From CAZJYI01 sp964550025 (GTDB lineage: Bacteria; Verrucomicrobiota; Kiritimatiellia; UBA8416; CAYOBW01): a stretch of 47,588 nt of DNA. Both the position numbers and the translations under genes were made by a program. Location: NCBI GenBank assembly GCA_964550025.1, contig CAZJYI010000085.1, forward strand, positions 1-47,588. The letters run 5' to 3'. Within the stretch, counting starts at the first letter, position 1. Each line of letters starts with the position of its first letter. A model generated the notes under the pieces. It was not told where the DNA came from. It worked only from the letters and a program-made list of their open reading frames with translations, and ran no database searches. Positions 25,340-33,029 of the stretch are shown here, one piece after another.

Positions 25340-26781
25340 TCTTCGAAAAATCCGTGCCCGGCCGGAAAGGGGTGTCCCTCCCCGAATGCGATGTCCCCGT
25401 CAGAGGGGAGATCCCGGAGGCATACCGCCGCGCTGTGCCGCCAGACCTCTGCGAGCTGTCCGAGCTCGATGTCGTTCGCCACTTCACGGGCCTCTCGCGA
25501 CGTAACTTTGGCGTGGATACCGGATTCTATCCCCTTGGGTCGTGTACCATGAAGTACAACCCCAAGATCTGCGAGGACGTTGCGGCCCTCGACGGTTTCG
25601 TCAACCTGCACCCCTTCCTGCCGCAACTCAACCAGGGCGGGATGCTCACGCAGGGCGCGTTCCGTGTCCTCTACGAGCTGGAGTCGCTGCTCTGCGAGGT
25701 CTCGGGCATGGCCGAGTTCACGCTGCATCCCATGGCGGGCGCCCACGGGGAGCTGACCGGCATGATGATGATTGCGGCTTACCATCGCGACAAGGGAAAC
25801 CGGAAAGCGGAAGTGATCATCCCCGACGAAGCGCACGGCACGAACCCGTCGAGCGCCTGCATCGCCGGCTACGCTACCCGTGCCGTTCGCACGAGCCCGG
25901 AGACCGGCATGCTCGACATCGCCGACCTGGAGGAGGCGGTCGGCGATCATACCGCCGCCATCATGCTGACGAACCCCAACACGCTGGGCGTCTTCAACCG
26001 GGAGATCGAAAAGGTCGTGGAGATCGCCCATCGGCACGACGCCCTGGTCTACTATGACGGGGCGAATCTGAATGCGATTCTCGGCAAGTTCCGCCCCGGC
26101 GATGCGGGGATCGACGTGATGCACATCAATCTGCACAAGACGTTTGCCACGCCGCACGGGGGAGGCGGGCCCGGGGCCGGCCCCGTCGGCGTGCAGAAAC
26201 ACCTGGCGCCCTACCTGCCCGTGTCGCGCGTCGTGAAGCGCAGGGACGGGACCTACGTGCTCAACTACCGCGAGCCCAAGTCCATCGGCTATATCGCGCC
26301 TTTTTACGGGAACTTCGCGGTCTACCTCAAGGCGCTGGCCTACATTCTCCTCAATGGGCGGGAAGGCCTGATCGAGGTCAGCGAGAATGCCGTCCTCAAT
26401 GCGAATTACGTCATGAACAGGCTGAAGGACATTTACGAGCTTCCGTTCGATCAACCCTGCATGCACGAGTTCGTCCTCTCGGCCGTGCGGCAGAACGCGA
26501 ACGGCGTGCACGCGGTCGACATCGCGAAGGCGCTGATCGATATGGGTTATCACCCCCCGACGGTCTACTTCCCCCTGATCGTCAAAGAGGCCATGATGAT
26601 CGAGCCGACGGAATCGGAGAGCAAAGAGACGCTCGATGCGTTCATCGCCGCCATGCGTGCGATTGCCGAGAAGGCCGAATCGGACCCCGATGCACTCCTG
26701 GCAGCCCCCGTGGCCGCGCCGGTCAACCGCCCCGACGAAGTGAAGGCCGCCAAGAACATGGACTTCGCCTACGTCGCGTGA
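25330..26781 (+). CDS. gcvPB: Glycine dehydrogenase (decarboxylating) subunit 2
   Basis: Carries the PLP site of the split P protein. 483 residues. The PLP lysine lies in DVMHINLHKTFATPHGGGG, and GFYPLGSCTMKYNP is the strongly conserved N-terminal block. I chose the GTG at 25330 because GGAGG ends 7 bases before it; a GTG at 25336 would overlap the gcvPA stop as GTGA but leaves 13 bases. The frame is open further upstream (24988), but only as an out-of-phase overlap with gcvPA. Its stop overlaps the start of the HAD gene as GTGA. Confidence 0.93.
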   Translation: MSVIFEKSVPGRKGVSLPECDVPVRGEIPEAYRRAVPPDLCELSELDVVRHFTGLSRRNFGVDTGFYPLGSCTMKYNPKICEDVAALDGFVNLHPFLPQLNQGGMLTQGAFRVLYELESLLCEVSGMAEFTLHPMAGAHGELTGMMMIAAYHRDKGNRKAEVIIPDEAHGTNPSSACIAGYATRAVRTSPETGMLDIADLEEAVGDHTAAIMLTNPNTLGVFNREIEKVVEIAHRHDALVYYDGANLNAILGKFRPGDAGIDVMHINLHKTFATPHGGGGPGAGPVGVQKHLAPYLPVSRVVKRRDGTYVLNYREPKSIGYIAPFYGNFAVYLKALAYILLNGREGLIEVSENAVLNANYVMNRLKDIYELPFDQPCMHEFVLSAVRQNANGVHAVDIAKALIDMGYHPPTVYFPLIVKEAMMIEPTESESKETLDAFIAAMRAIAEKAESDPDALLAAPVAAPVNRPDEVKAAKNMDFAYVA

Positions 26782-27428
26782 ACGCCACCCCGCATATCTA
26801 CGTCGATTTCGACGACGTCTTGTGCGAGACCGCGCGCGGACTGGCGGACCTCGCCGCCGAGCTCTTCGGCACGCGTACCACCTTCGAGGACATCCACTCC
26901 TTCGACCTAGGGGCGTCGTTCGGGCTGACACCCGCCCAACTCGACACGCTGATGCACCGTGCGCACGAACCCGATGTACTCGCGGCGTACGCGCCCGTTC
27001 CCGGAGCGGTCGACGGCGTGACCGGCTGGAGCGAGAGGGGGTGTGTGATCGACATCGTGACCGGGCGTCCCGCGGGAACGTACGACGCCTCCCGCGCCTG
27101 GCTCGAACAGCACGCCGTTCCGTTCGACTCCCTCGTGTACGTCGACAAGTACGGCAGAAACCACGCGCCGCACCCGGGCGTCGACGTCGTCGGCCTCGAC
27201 CAGCTCGCGCGCATGGACTACACGCTCGCGATCGACGACGCACCCGCGATGATCACCTTCCTGGCGTCCCGCACGAGCATCCCGGTCGCCGTCCTCGACC
27301 GCCCCTGGAACCGGTCGCTCGACCCCCTGCCGTCCCCTCCACACGCTCCCGTCCACCTGTGCCGCGACTGGACCGAGATCGCGCGCCTGCTCCGCCGTAG
27401 CGCCGGCTTTCCAGCCGGTGACCAGTAG
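26778..27428 (+). CDS. HAD-type hydrolase, 5'-nucleotidase C-like
   Basis: 216 residues with HAD motifs: VDFDDVLC (D10 nucleophile, D12), DIVTGRP (Thr of motif II) and AIDDAPAM (acid pair of motif IV). The helical cap and short length suggest the deoxyribonucleotidase-like 5'-nucleotidase C group, but the substrate is a guess. The GTG start overlaps the gcvPB TGA (GTGA), so it is coupled to the glycine cleavage operon and probably in it, an odd partner. Its last 10 or so residues (SAGFPAG and flanks) are encoded by a REP-like repeat, so the ancestral C-terminus was likely different. Confidence 0.75.
   Translation: MNATPHIYVDFDDVLCETARGLADLAAELFGTRTTFEDIHSFDLGASFGLTPAQLDTLMHRAHEPDVLAAYAPVPGAVDGVTGWSERGCVIDIVTGRPAGTYDASRAWLEQHAVPFDSLVYVDKYGRNHAPHPGVDVVGLDQLARMDYTLAIDDAPAMITFLASRTSIPVAVLDRPWNRSLDPLPSPPHAPVHLCRDWTEIARLLRRSAGFPAGDQ
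27397..27416. repeat. REP-like unit inside the end of the HAD gene
   Basis: GTAGCGCCGGCTTTCCAGCC, the exact reverse complement of 1743-1762. It is read through in frame as part of the HAD protein C-terminus, and the stop comes 10 bases later. Confidence 0.8.
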
Positions 27429-27566
27429 CGCGGAAGTCCGATCCGCGCTCGCGCACGACGGGAGCACGCCCCGCGAGAGAAACAGCCCGAAGGTCCCGTC
27501 CTCTCTCCCCCACCGCCCTCACGTCCACGCATCAGAAGCGTTTGCCCGCGGTGGATGAATGCGGTA

Positions 27567-27587
27567 CAGTTTCCGCATCTGAAACTG
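27567..27587. repeat. Small inverted repeat before pyrC
   Basis: CAGTTTC (27567-27573) and GAAACTG (27581-27587) are perfect complements with a 7-bp gap, 28 bp before the pyrC start. It may be an operator or a leader hairpin. The rest of 27429-27614 shows nothing. Confidence 0.4.
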
Positions 27588-27614
27588 ACCTGATAGCGGA
27601 TGAGGGCAACAACC

Positions 27615-28640
27615 ATGACGCCAAGCGACCCGGACACGATCACGCTGCCGCGGGCCGACGACTTGCACGTACACCTTCGCCAGGGCGAGCTATTGAAGAC
27701 GGCCGTCGCCGCGACCGAGGCCGGGGGCGTTGGGAGATGCCTGGTCATGCCGAATACCCGCCCTCCGGTCTGTACGGTCGAGCAGGCGGTGGACTATCGC
27801 GATGCGTTGTTGCGCGAGAATGACCGCCTCGAGTACCTCATGACCCTGTATCTCTCCGAGCAGACTACGCCGGACGAAGTGCGCCGCGCGGCGCGCGCCG
27901 GGATCACCGGCATCAAGTGCTATCCCCAGGGCGTGACGACCAACTCGGAGCACGGCGTGTCCGACCTGGCTCGCTATGATCCCGTCTTTGCCGCCATGGA
28001 CGACGAAGGTCTCGTCCTCGAGCTACACGGGGAATGCGCAAGCCGGCACGTCGACGACACGTGCGTCCTGAACGCCGAACAGCGTTTTCTTCCCGAGCTG
28101 GAGAGACTGCACAATGCGTTCCCCGCGCTACGCATCGTTTTCGAACACGTGACAAGCGCGGCGGCCGTCGCGAAGGTCAGGGAGCTCGGGGAGAGCGTCG
28201 GCGCCACGATCACGGCGCACCACCTGGAGCTCGTGGTGGACGACTGGGCCGGACAGAACCACAATTTCTGCAAGCCGGTAGCGAAGTTCCCCAGCGACCG
28301 CGACGCGCTGCGCGAGGCCGTGCGGGAAGGTCACCCGCGCTTCTTTCTCGGGTCGGATTCGGCGCCCCATCCGGCATCGGCGAAAGAGTGCGCCGAGGCA
28401 TGCGCGGGTGTATTCACGGCGCCCTTGCTTCTGCCGTACCTTGCCGACACGTTTGACCGTCTGGGCTGCCTCGAGCGGCTGCCGGACTTCACCTCGTCAT
28501 TCGGGCGGCAGTTCTACGGGTTGAGCGAAACGGAGGCCCGGGTAACGCTTGTCCGCGAAGAGCACACGGTAGAAGACCGGTACGGGAGCGTCGTTCCCTT
28601 TCGTGCCGGCGAGACGCTTGGGTGGTCGCTGCAGGCGTGA
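27615..28640 (+). CDS. pyrC: Dihydroorotase, class II
   Basis: Cyclises carbamoyl aspartate to dihydroorotate in pyrimidine synthesis. 341 residues, the size of E. coli PyrC. Seen: DLHVHLRQG (H18, H20), GIKCYPQG with the carboxylated Lys, LHGEC (zinc His), FEHVTSA (His) and GSDSAPH (catalytic Asp). Two ATGs are possible, at 27600 and 27615. The second is preferred because GAGGG lies 8 bases before it and the first has no site. It lies alone, about 190 bp after the HAD gene. Confidence 0.93.
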   Translation: MTPSDPDTITLPRADDLHVHLRQGELLKTAVAATEAGGVGRCLVMPNTRPPVCTVEQAVDYRDALLRENDRLEYLMTLYLSEQTTPDEVRRAARAGITGIKCYPQGVTTNSEHGVSDLARYDPVFAAMDDEGLVLELHGECASRHVDDTCVLNAEQRFLPELERLHNAFPALRIVFEHVTSAAAVAKVRELGESVGATITAHHLELVVDDWAGQNHNFCKPVAKFPSDRDALREAVREGHPRFFLGSDSAPHPASAKECAEACAGVFTAPLLLPYLADTFDRLGCLERLPDFTSSFGRQFYGLSETEARVTLVREEHTVEDRYGSVVPFRAGETLGWSLQA

Positions 28641-28652
28641 TTGCCGGCCGCC

Positions 28653-29381
28653 TCAACTGAGCAGTTCACGGCCCCACTGTTCCAGGAACGGACATGCTTC
28701 TCCCCGGAGCGCCGCCACCAGTGCCGTCAGCGTCCGCCGCGCATCTCCGACGGGGTAGTAGAACGCGTTCCAGTTTTCGCTGTCCTCGCCGTCGTGATTG
28801 GGGATCACGTGCTGGAATTTCCATGCGCGCCGCAGCTCTTCGTAGGCGCTTCCGGCTCGCCGCTCGACCTCCGCGAGGTCCTTCTGCGACAGCTCGCCTT
28901 TCTGCTTGCGCGTGCGCCTTAGAAGCTTGCGGCGCATGATGTCCGTCACCATGCCGGGAAGATCGACGCGCAGCTCGGGCGCGGAGAATGCCACGATCTC
29001 CTCCCTGGAGAGCGGCGCGACGAAAACGCTGGTCTTCGGCACGTCCAGCAGCAGCAACTGTTCGCCTACGAAGGGGTTCCCCTCGAACAGCACGTTGCCC
29101 TTCGTCAGCAGGTCGCGCACCTGCGCCACGTCGAGGGCCTGCAGATCCCCACGCACTTCCATGACAACGTAGTTCTCTCTGCTCCGCAAAGCCCCGATCT
29201 CTTCGGTGGAGCGGAAATGGTAATCCACGCCGTCTTCCTCGCCCGGGCGCGGGGCCCTGTCGTTGAACAGGACCAGGCCCTGCATACCGGCGGTCAATTC
29301 GGGATGAAACCGCCGTAATGCCCTGTAGAGCGGGCTCTTGCCGATGCCGGACGGCCCCGACACGATCACGAGCTGTCCCAT
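28653..29381 (-). CDS. Guanylate-kinase-like protein
   Basis: 242 residues with a P-loop GPSGIGKS (near 9-16) and the APRPGEEDGVDYHF block of nucleoside monophosphate kinases of the Gmk type. The guanine-binding Ser before the Arg in S-x-T-x-R is replaced (LVLFNDR), and the lid and C-terminus do not match Gmk well. So it is Gmk-like, and GMP specificity is uncertain. The true start is the ATG at 29381 (GGGAGGG 7 bases upstream), not the earlier one at 29561. It follows the PDZ protein by 37 bp on the same strand, so they may be one transcript. Confidence 0.7.
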   Translation of the reverse strand: MGQLVIVSGPSGIGKSPLYRALRRFHPELTAGMQGLVLFNDRAPRPGEEDGVDYHFRSTEEIGALRSRENYVVMEVRGDLQALDVAQVRDLLTKGNVLFEGNPFVGEQLLLLDVPKTSVFVAPLSREEIVAFSAPELRVDLPGMVTDIMRRKLLRRTRKQKGELSQKDLAEVERRAGSAYEELRRAWKFQHVIPNHDGEDSENWNAFYYPVGDARRTLTALVAALRGEACPFLEQWGRELLS

Positions 29382-29418
29382 AGTGTGTCCCTCCCTGTCG
29401 TGGTGAGAGGCTACCCTG

Positions 29419-30390
29419 TCAGGGCAGTCCCTGCGGCCGGCTCGCGAGCACCGCTTCCACGTCCATCTGCCGGCCGTTGCGGCAGATGGCGAGCTTGACC
29501 TTCGAGCCGGGCGCTCTGGCTGATATGATCTCCAGAACGTCCGTTGAGTCCTGCAGCACATCGGCGTCGATTGCGGTGATGATGTCCTGTATCTGAAGAC
29601 CGCACCGGTGAGCAGGCGAACCGGGTACGACTTGCATGATCATCGCCCCGGGCGCTTCGCCGGCCTTCACCTCCTCGATGGATACTCCCAGGAAGCCCTG
29701 CTGCTGCGGTGGCTTGAGCCGGCCCGATTTGCGCAGCAGAATCGCGGCCAACTCCGGCTCTATCGGTTGCTCTCGACGGAGAATCCGGTCGCGGATCTCC
29801 CGTGCGCGGAATCGGATTTCCGGGTCCGCGTTTGTAACGGCCGATGAGAGGGGAGACAAGATCTCCCGCCCGCATCCCGCAAGCAGCTCGCCGGCTTCCT
29901 GGCGTGTCCGGAACTGGTTGCTGCCGAGAGCGACAATCGCGTCGTGAACAGCCCGGCGGCGTTCCTCCGACAGACCGTCAGAGCCGGTCTTCCGAACCTT
30001 CACGAGCTCGAACGGTCGGAACACGTCGTTGTACCGGATCTCGGTCGGGCGGATGGACCGCGCAATGCGTGCAAGGGTGAAGCCGCCGGCGAGCGGTTGC
30101 AGCAGGCGGATGAAACCGATCAGGTTTCCCTTGCGGTATACCGCGGCCCGCGAAAACGGTGTGGCGTTTGCCGCCGGTGAGGTCTCGACGCGCACGGAGC
30201 TCAATCCGAGCGTGTAGCGAAAGACCTGGGTAACCCGCCACCCGTTCGTCTGGCTCGTCCTCAGGAGGTACTCGAATTGATCCGTCTCGTTCGTGCCGCA
30301 CCGGGCGCTGACCGGCAGCGTGACCAGAATCACGGCTGCCGCGACCGCTGTTCGCCGTGCCGCGTTTCTGTGACGGAGGTTGCCGTTCAT
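29419..30390 (-). CDS. Secreted PDZ-domain protein
   Basis: 323 residues. An N-terminal basic and hydrophobic leader (AVAAAVILVTLPVSA) looks like a signal peptide. A middle region near 135-195 has HEAT-like helices (FRTRQEAGELLAGCGREIL, FRAREIRDRIL). The C-terminal PDZ domain (about 225-310) has the GFLGVSIE strand and GSPAHRCGLQIQDIITAID turn. No protease triad is seen, so it is a binding protein, perhaps part of envelope quality control. The ATG at 30390 has a poor ribosome site. Two-gene group with the Gmk-like gene. Confidence 0.7.
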   Translation of the reverse strand: MNGNLRHRNAARRTAVAAAVILVTLPVSARCGTNETDQFEYLLRTSQTNGWRVTQVFRYTLGLSSVRVETSPAANATPFSRAAVYRKGNLIGFIRLLQPLAGGFTLARIARSIRPTEIRYNDVFRPFELVKVRKTGSDGLSEERRRAVHDAIVALGSNQFRTRQEAGELLAGCGREILSPLSSAVTNADPEIRFRAREIRDRILRREQPIEPELAAILLRKSGRLKPPQQQGFLGVSIEEVKAGEAPGAMIMQVVPGSPAHRCGLQIQDIITAIDADVLQDSTDVLEIISARAPGSKVKLAICRNGRQMDVEAVLASRPQGLP

Positions 30391-30514
30391 GCCCTAATGC
30401 TTTTGCCAGTCCCATTGTCCAAAGCGTTTCACGAGCGTGGAAGGGTACCGCAACACGTGGCCCGACGCAAGGCAAAGCAGACAGGCAAAGCAGACGTGGC
30501 AGTGCGAGTGACGC

Positions 30515-31834
30515 CTACTCCGCTATGGACTTGCCGGGCAGGACGAGCAGCTTGCGGAACTCACCCGGTGTCAGGTTGATTCCGGCCTTGAACGCCTTCG
30601 TGAAGTGACTCTGGTCGAAGAAGCCGCACAGGTCGGCAATCTCGGCGAGGTCGAGCTCGGTTGTCGCAAGGAGCCTCTTCGCTTCGCGCAACCGGGTCTC
30701 CATGAGGAGTTGGCCGAAGGTCTTCCCCGTCTCTGCCTTGATGTGGTGGACCAGCGTGGAGACGCCGGCGCCAAGGGACTTCGCCGCGCGCGTCAGCGTG
30801 ACCTTTTCAGAATAGTGAAACCGAAGCCACTGCGCGGTCCGGTTGGCCAGGGTGCCGTGAGCACTTGGAGTGATCTTTGTGCGGAAATGTCGCTTGATGA
30901 AATCCGCGGCTTCGTAGCAGATGTCCTCGGTCGTGACGGCGCTTTCCAGCCGCGACAGGTGTCGCATCTCCCTGCTCATTGCGCCTGCCCACGTTTCGCC
31001 GGATAGCACGCCGTCGCACGTCATGACCGCAAGAAGCACGCGAACGTGCGCCTTGAGCTTCTCCAGGTCCCAGTTGCAGACCAGCAGTATTCTTGCAAGA
31101 TAGCGTGAAATGAAGCGTAGCGCGTTATCTGTGTCATGACTGTGCAGATACGACACAAGCCTGTATGTGTCCGTGACGATGTCGGCCGGCGACACGGTGT
31201 CTGACTTCATGTCCACGGCCTCCTCGGCAATGCGCCGCTGCTGGAGATACCTTTCATTTCGCAGGCGGAAGAACGTGGCGGCGTTGATGCCGGAAGAGTA
31301 TGTGGCCTCCATAGCGAAAAAGCCAAGCCCACGCAAAGCACTTGGCGCAATAGACCGAAGTGAGGTTGTGCGTTTCAGGAGCTCCGCCCGGTCGTGATCC
31401 GGTAGAGCCGACAACCGTGTTCTGAGATCCGCGAGAAGCCCCTCGCGGTTGCCCTCGTCCAGGAACCCGCCCATCGAAATGCTGCCGCGGCACCGGTTCC
31501 CGGGAGCAACCGCTACCGACACGGACAGCAGCCCCGCCCAACACTGCTGGAAGTGCGGCTCCCCCGACGCCATCGAGTGGATGGCAGCCTGGCGCGAGGC
31601 GTATCGGCAGAGGGGGGCCGTTGCCGTGTGTGCCAGGCAATACGCGCAAAAGGGGCAGACCCGCCCATTGTCATCCATGCTCTCGGCCTGCTGGTCGTGA
31701 TACACCGCGCCTTGCCCTGTCACCGCGCCGATGGAGGCCAGCACCATACGCACCGATCTGAGGTGGGCCAGACTCCCAAGGTCCGCCCCCACCGCCCGAG
31801 AGTTAACAGAGTTAACAGGGTCTGTCCCCGTCAT
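30515..31834 (-). CDS. PocR-AraC family transcription regulator
   Basis: 439 residues. The N-terminal part (about 55-130) has PocR-like cysteine-rich sensing features: CPFCAYC, C and H spaced after it and FQQCWAGLLSVSVAV, then the AraC helix-turn-helix pair at the C-terminus (near 345-430; ending FFDQSHFTKAFKAGINLTPGEF). It probably binds a small ligand and activates a nearby gene; the target is unknown. The ATG at 31834 has AGGAGG 7 bases upstream, the best site here, so I keep the start even though its first 12 codons (TGTDPVNSVNS) are written by a dispersed repeat. An internal ATG at 31747 has no site. Confidence 0.75.
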   Translation of the reverse strand: MTGTDPVNSVNSRAVGADLGSLAHLRSVRMVLASIGAVTGQGAVYHDQQAESMDDNGRVCPFCAYCLAHTATAPLCRYASRQAAIHSMASGEPHFQQCWAGLLSVSVAVAPGNRCRGSISMGGFLDEGNREGLLADLRTRLSALPDHDRAELLKRTTSLRSIAPSALRGLGFFAMEATYSSGINAATFFRLRNERYLQQRRIAEEAVDMKSDTVSPADIVTDTYRLVSYLHSHDTDNALRFISRYLARILLVCNWDLEKLKAHVRVLLAVMTCDGVLSGETWAGAMSREMRHLSRLESAVTTEDICYEAADFIKRHFRTKITPSAHGTLANRTAQWLRFHYSEKVTLTRAAKSLGAGVSTLVHHIKAETGKTFGQLLMETRLREAKRLLATTELDLAEIADLCGFFDQSHFTKAFKAGINLTPGEFRKLLVLPGKSIAE

Positions 31835-32043
31835 GCATCGGCCTCCTGTACCTTGTAACTGGCGGGGTCTAACTGGCGGGGTCTGTCCCCGCCAATAGGC
31901 GCTTTTTCCGGGATAGCTCTGTCAGGGTCTCTGTCAGGGTCTGTCCCCGCCCGTTCCGCCCGCTGTCTGTCCGCTCATACTCGCCAAGAAGTGTGGGGTC
32001 TGTCCCCGCGCCACTCCGCACCAGTGCAGGGTCTGTCCCCACC
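31816..32043 (+). repeat. Cluster of five GGGTCTGTCCCCG repeats
   Basis: Copies at 31816-31830, 31875-31893, 31935-31951, 31994-32012 and 32027-32043, with degenerate partial copies at 31861 and 31921. Several are longer palindromes (GGCGGGGTCTGTCCCCGCC). This word is known to me from intergenic repeats near RAYT-type transposases in other bacteria, but no transposase is here. The 31835-32237 gap (403 bp) holds this cluster, an AT-rich stretch near 32085-32125 and a hairpin near 32164, and no gene. Confidence 0.8.
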
Positions 32044-32163
32044 GTTTCACCGCTGGCTCCAGCCGCCATGGCATTGCATGCCAACAGATACAATACATAT
32101 GCCAGATTATACAATAACGATCTGTAGGTGGTGCTACCATCTTGTCATGTAGCCGGTGTGATT

Positions 32164-32210
32164 GGGGACACACCCTGAATCCTGCGATGGGCTCTGTTTG
32201 CGTGTGCCCC
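32164..32210. repeat. Inverted repeat in the leader of the MTHFR-like gene
   Basis: GGGGACACAC (32164-32173) pairs with GTGTGCCCC (32202-32210) with one bulge, 28 bp before the start at 32238. It may be a mRNA hairpin or a dispersed element. Confidence 0.45.
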
Positions 32211-32237
32211 TCTTGGAGGACCTGCTGGAGGATTGCG

Positions 32238-33026
32238 ATGCAACACCACATTGACAGCAAGACGTTCCATGTCGAGATCCTGACCCCGAAGCAGAACAGT
32301 GAGAAGCTCGACGTGGATCTCGAGAGATTCGCAGGCAAGTACCAGAAGGTGTTGGATGCGGGATATGTTGCCTGTATCACCGATAACCCGATGGGAATGC
32401 TCAGTTTCCAGGCGACGGAGGTCATATCGGAGCTCGAGCTTCCGGTGGAGCCCGAGCAGCTCGTTATCCACCTCAACACCTTTCACACCAAACAGGCGTT
32501 GCACGAGATTCTCGACGCGGCACAGAGCATCGGGGCGAAGTACCTGCTTGCCATCTCAGGGGACGGAAGTGAGCGGCTCCCGAAGCTGCAGCCCGAGGAC
32601 ATCGGGGAGGGAACCAACGCGGTGACATCGGTCGAGCTCATGCGCTACATCAACAAGACCTATCCCGGCGTATTCAGCCTGGGCGTCGCATTCAACCCCT
32701 ATGAGCCGCAGGACCACGAGCTGGAGAAGATGGAGCGCAAGATGGATGCGGGGGCGGAGTTCATCATTACTCAGCCCGTTATCGGCCGGGATGAGCGTGT
32801 TATTGCGCTGGAACGTTTTCAGATCCCCGTCATCATCGACGCCTGGATGTCAAAGAAGCTCCATCTCTTGTCGGAATGTGTCGGCTACGAGATTCCGGAA
32901 GACACGCTGTACGACCCGATCCAGAATTTGAAGGACCTGCAGCAGCACTATCCCGGTCACGGTCTCTACCTCGCGCTGCTCGGGTTCAAAACGCAATATC
33001 CCCTGCTCAAGGACCTGTGGACCTGA
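32238..33026 (+). CDS. Methylenetetrahydrofolate-reductase-like protein
   Basis: 262 residues, a single TIM barrel like MetF: DPNA-type early strand (ACITDNPMGML), HLNTFHTKQALHEIL, LLAISGDGSERL and AGAEFIITQPV, which match the MTHFR core. It is short for MetF (about 300) and I cannot tell if it reduces 5,10-methylene-THF or acts on a related substrate. The ATG at 32238 has GGAGG 7 bases upstream; the earlier frame to 32142 crosses the hairpin. It may use methylene-THF from the glycine cleavage operon 5 kb away (inference). Convergent with the Nramp-like gene. Confidence 0.7.
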   Translation: MQHHIDSKTFHVEILTPKQNSEKLDVDLERFAGKYQKVLDAGYVACITDNPMGMLSFQATEVISELELPVEPEQLVIHLNTFHTKQALHEILDAAQSIGAKYLLAISGDGSERLPKLQPEDIGEGTNAVTSVELMRYINKTYPGVFSLGVAFNPYEPQDHELEKMERKMDAGAEFIITQPVIGRDERVIALERFQIPVIIDAWMSKKLHLLSECVGYEIPEDTLYDPIQNLKDLQQHYPGHGLYLALLGFKTQYPLLKDLWT

Positions 33027-33029
33027 CCG

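Noticed and set aside
31835..32237. A CRISPR array in the repeat-rich gap
   Set aside because: The repeats are short, uneven in spacing and palindromic, and no cas gene is near, so they are intergenic palindromes.
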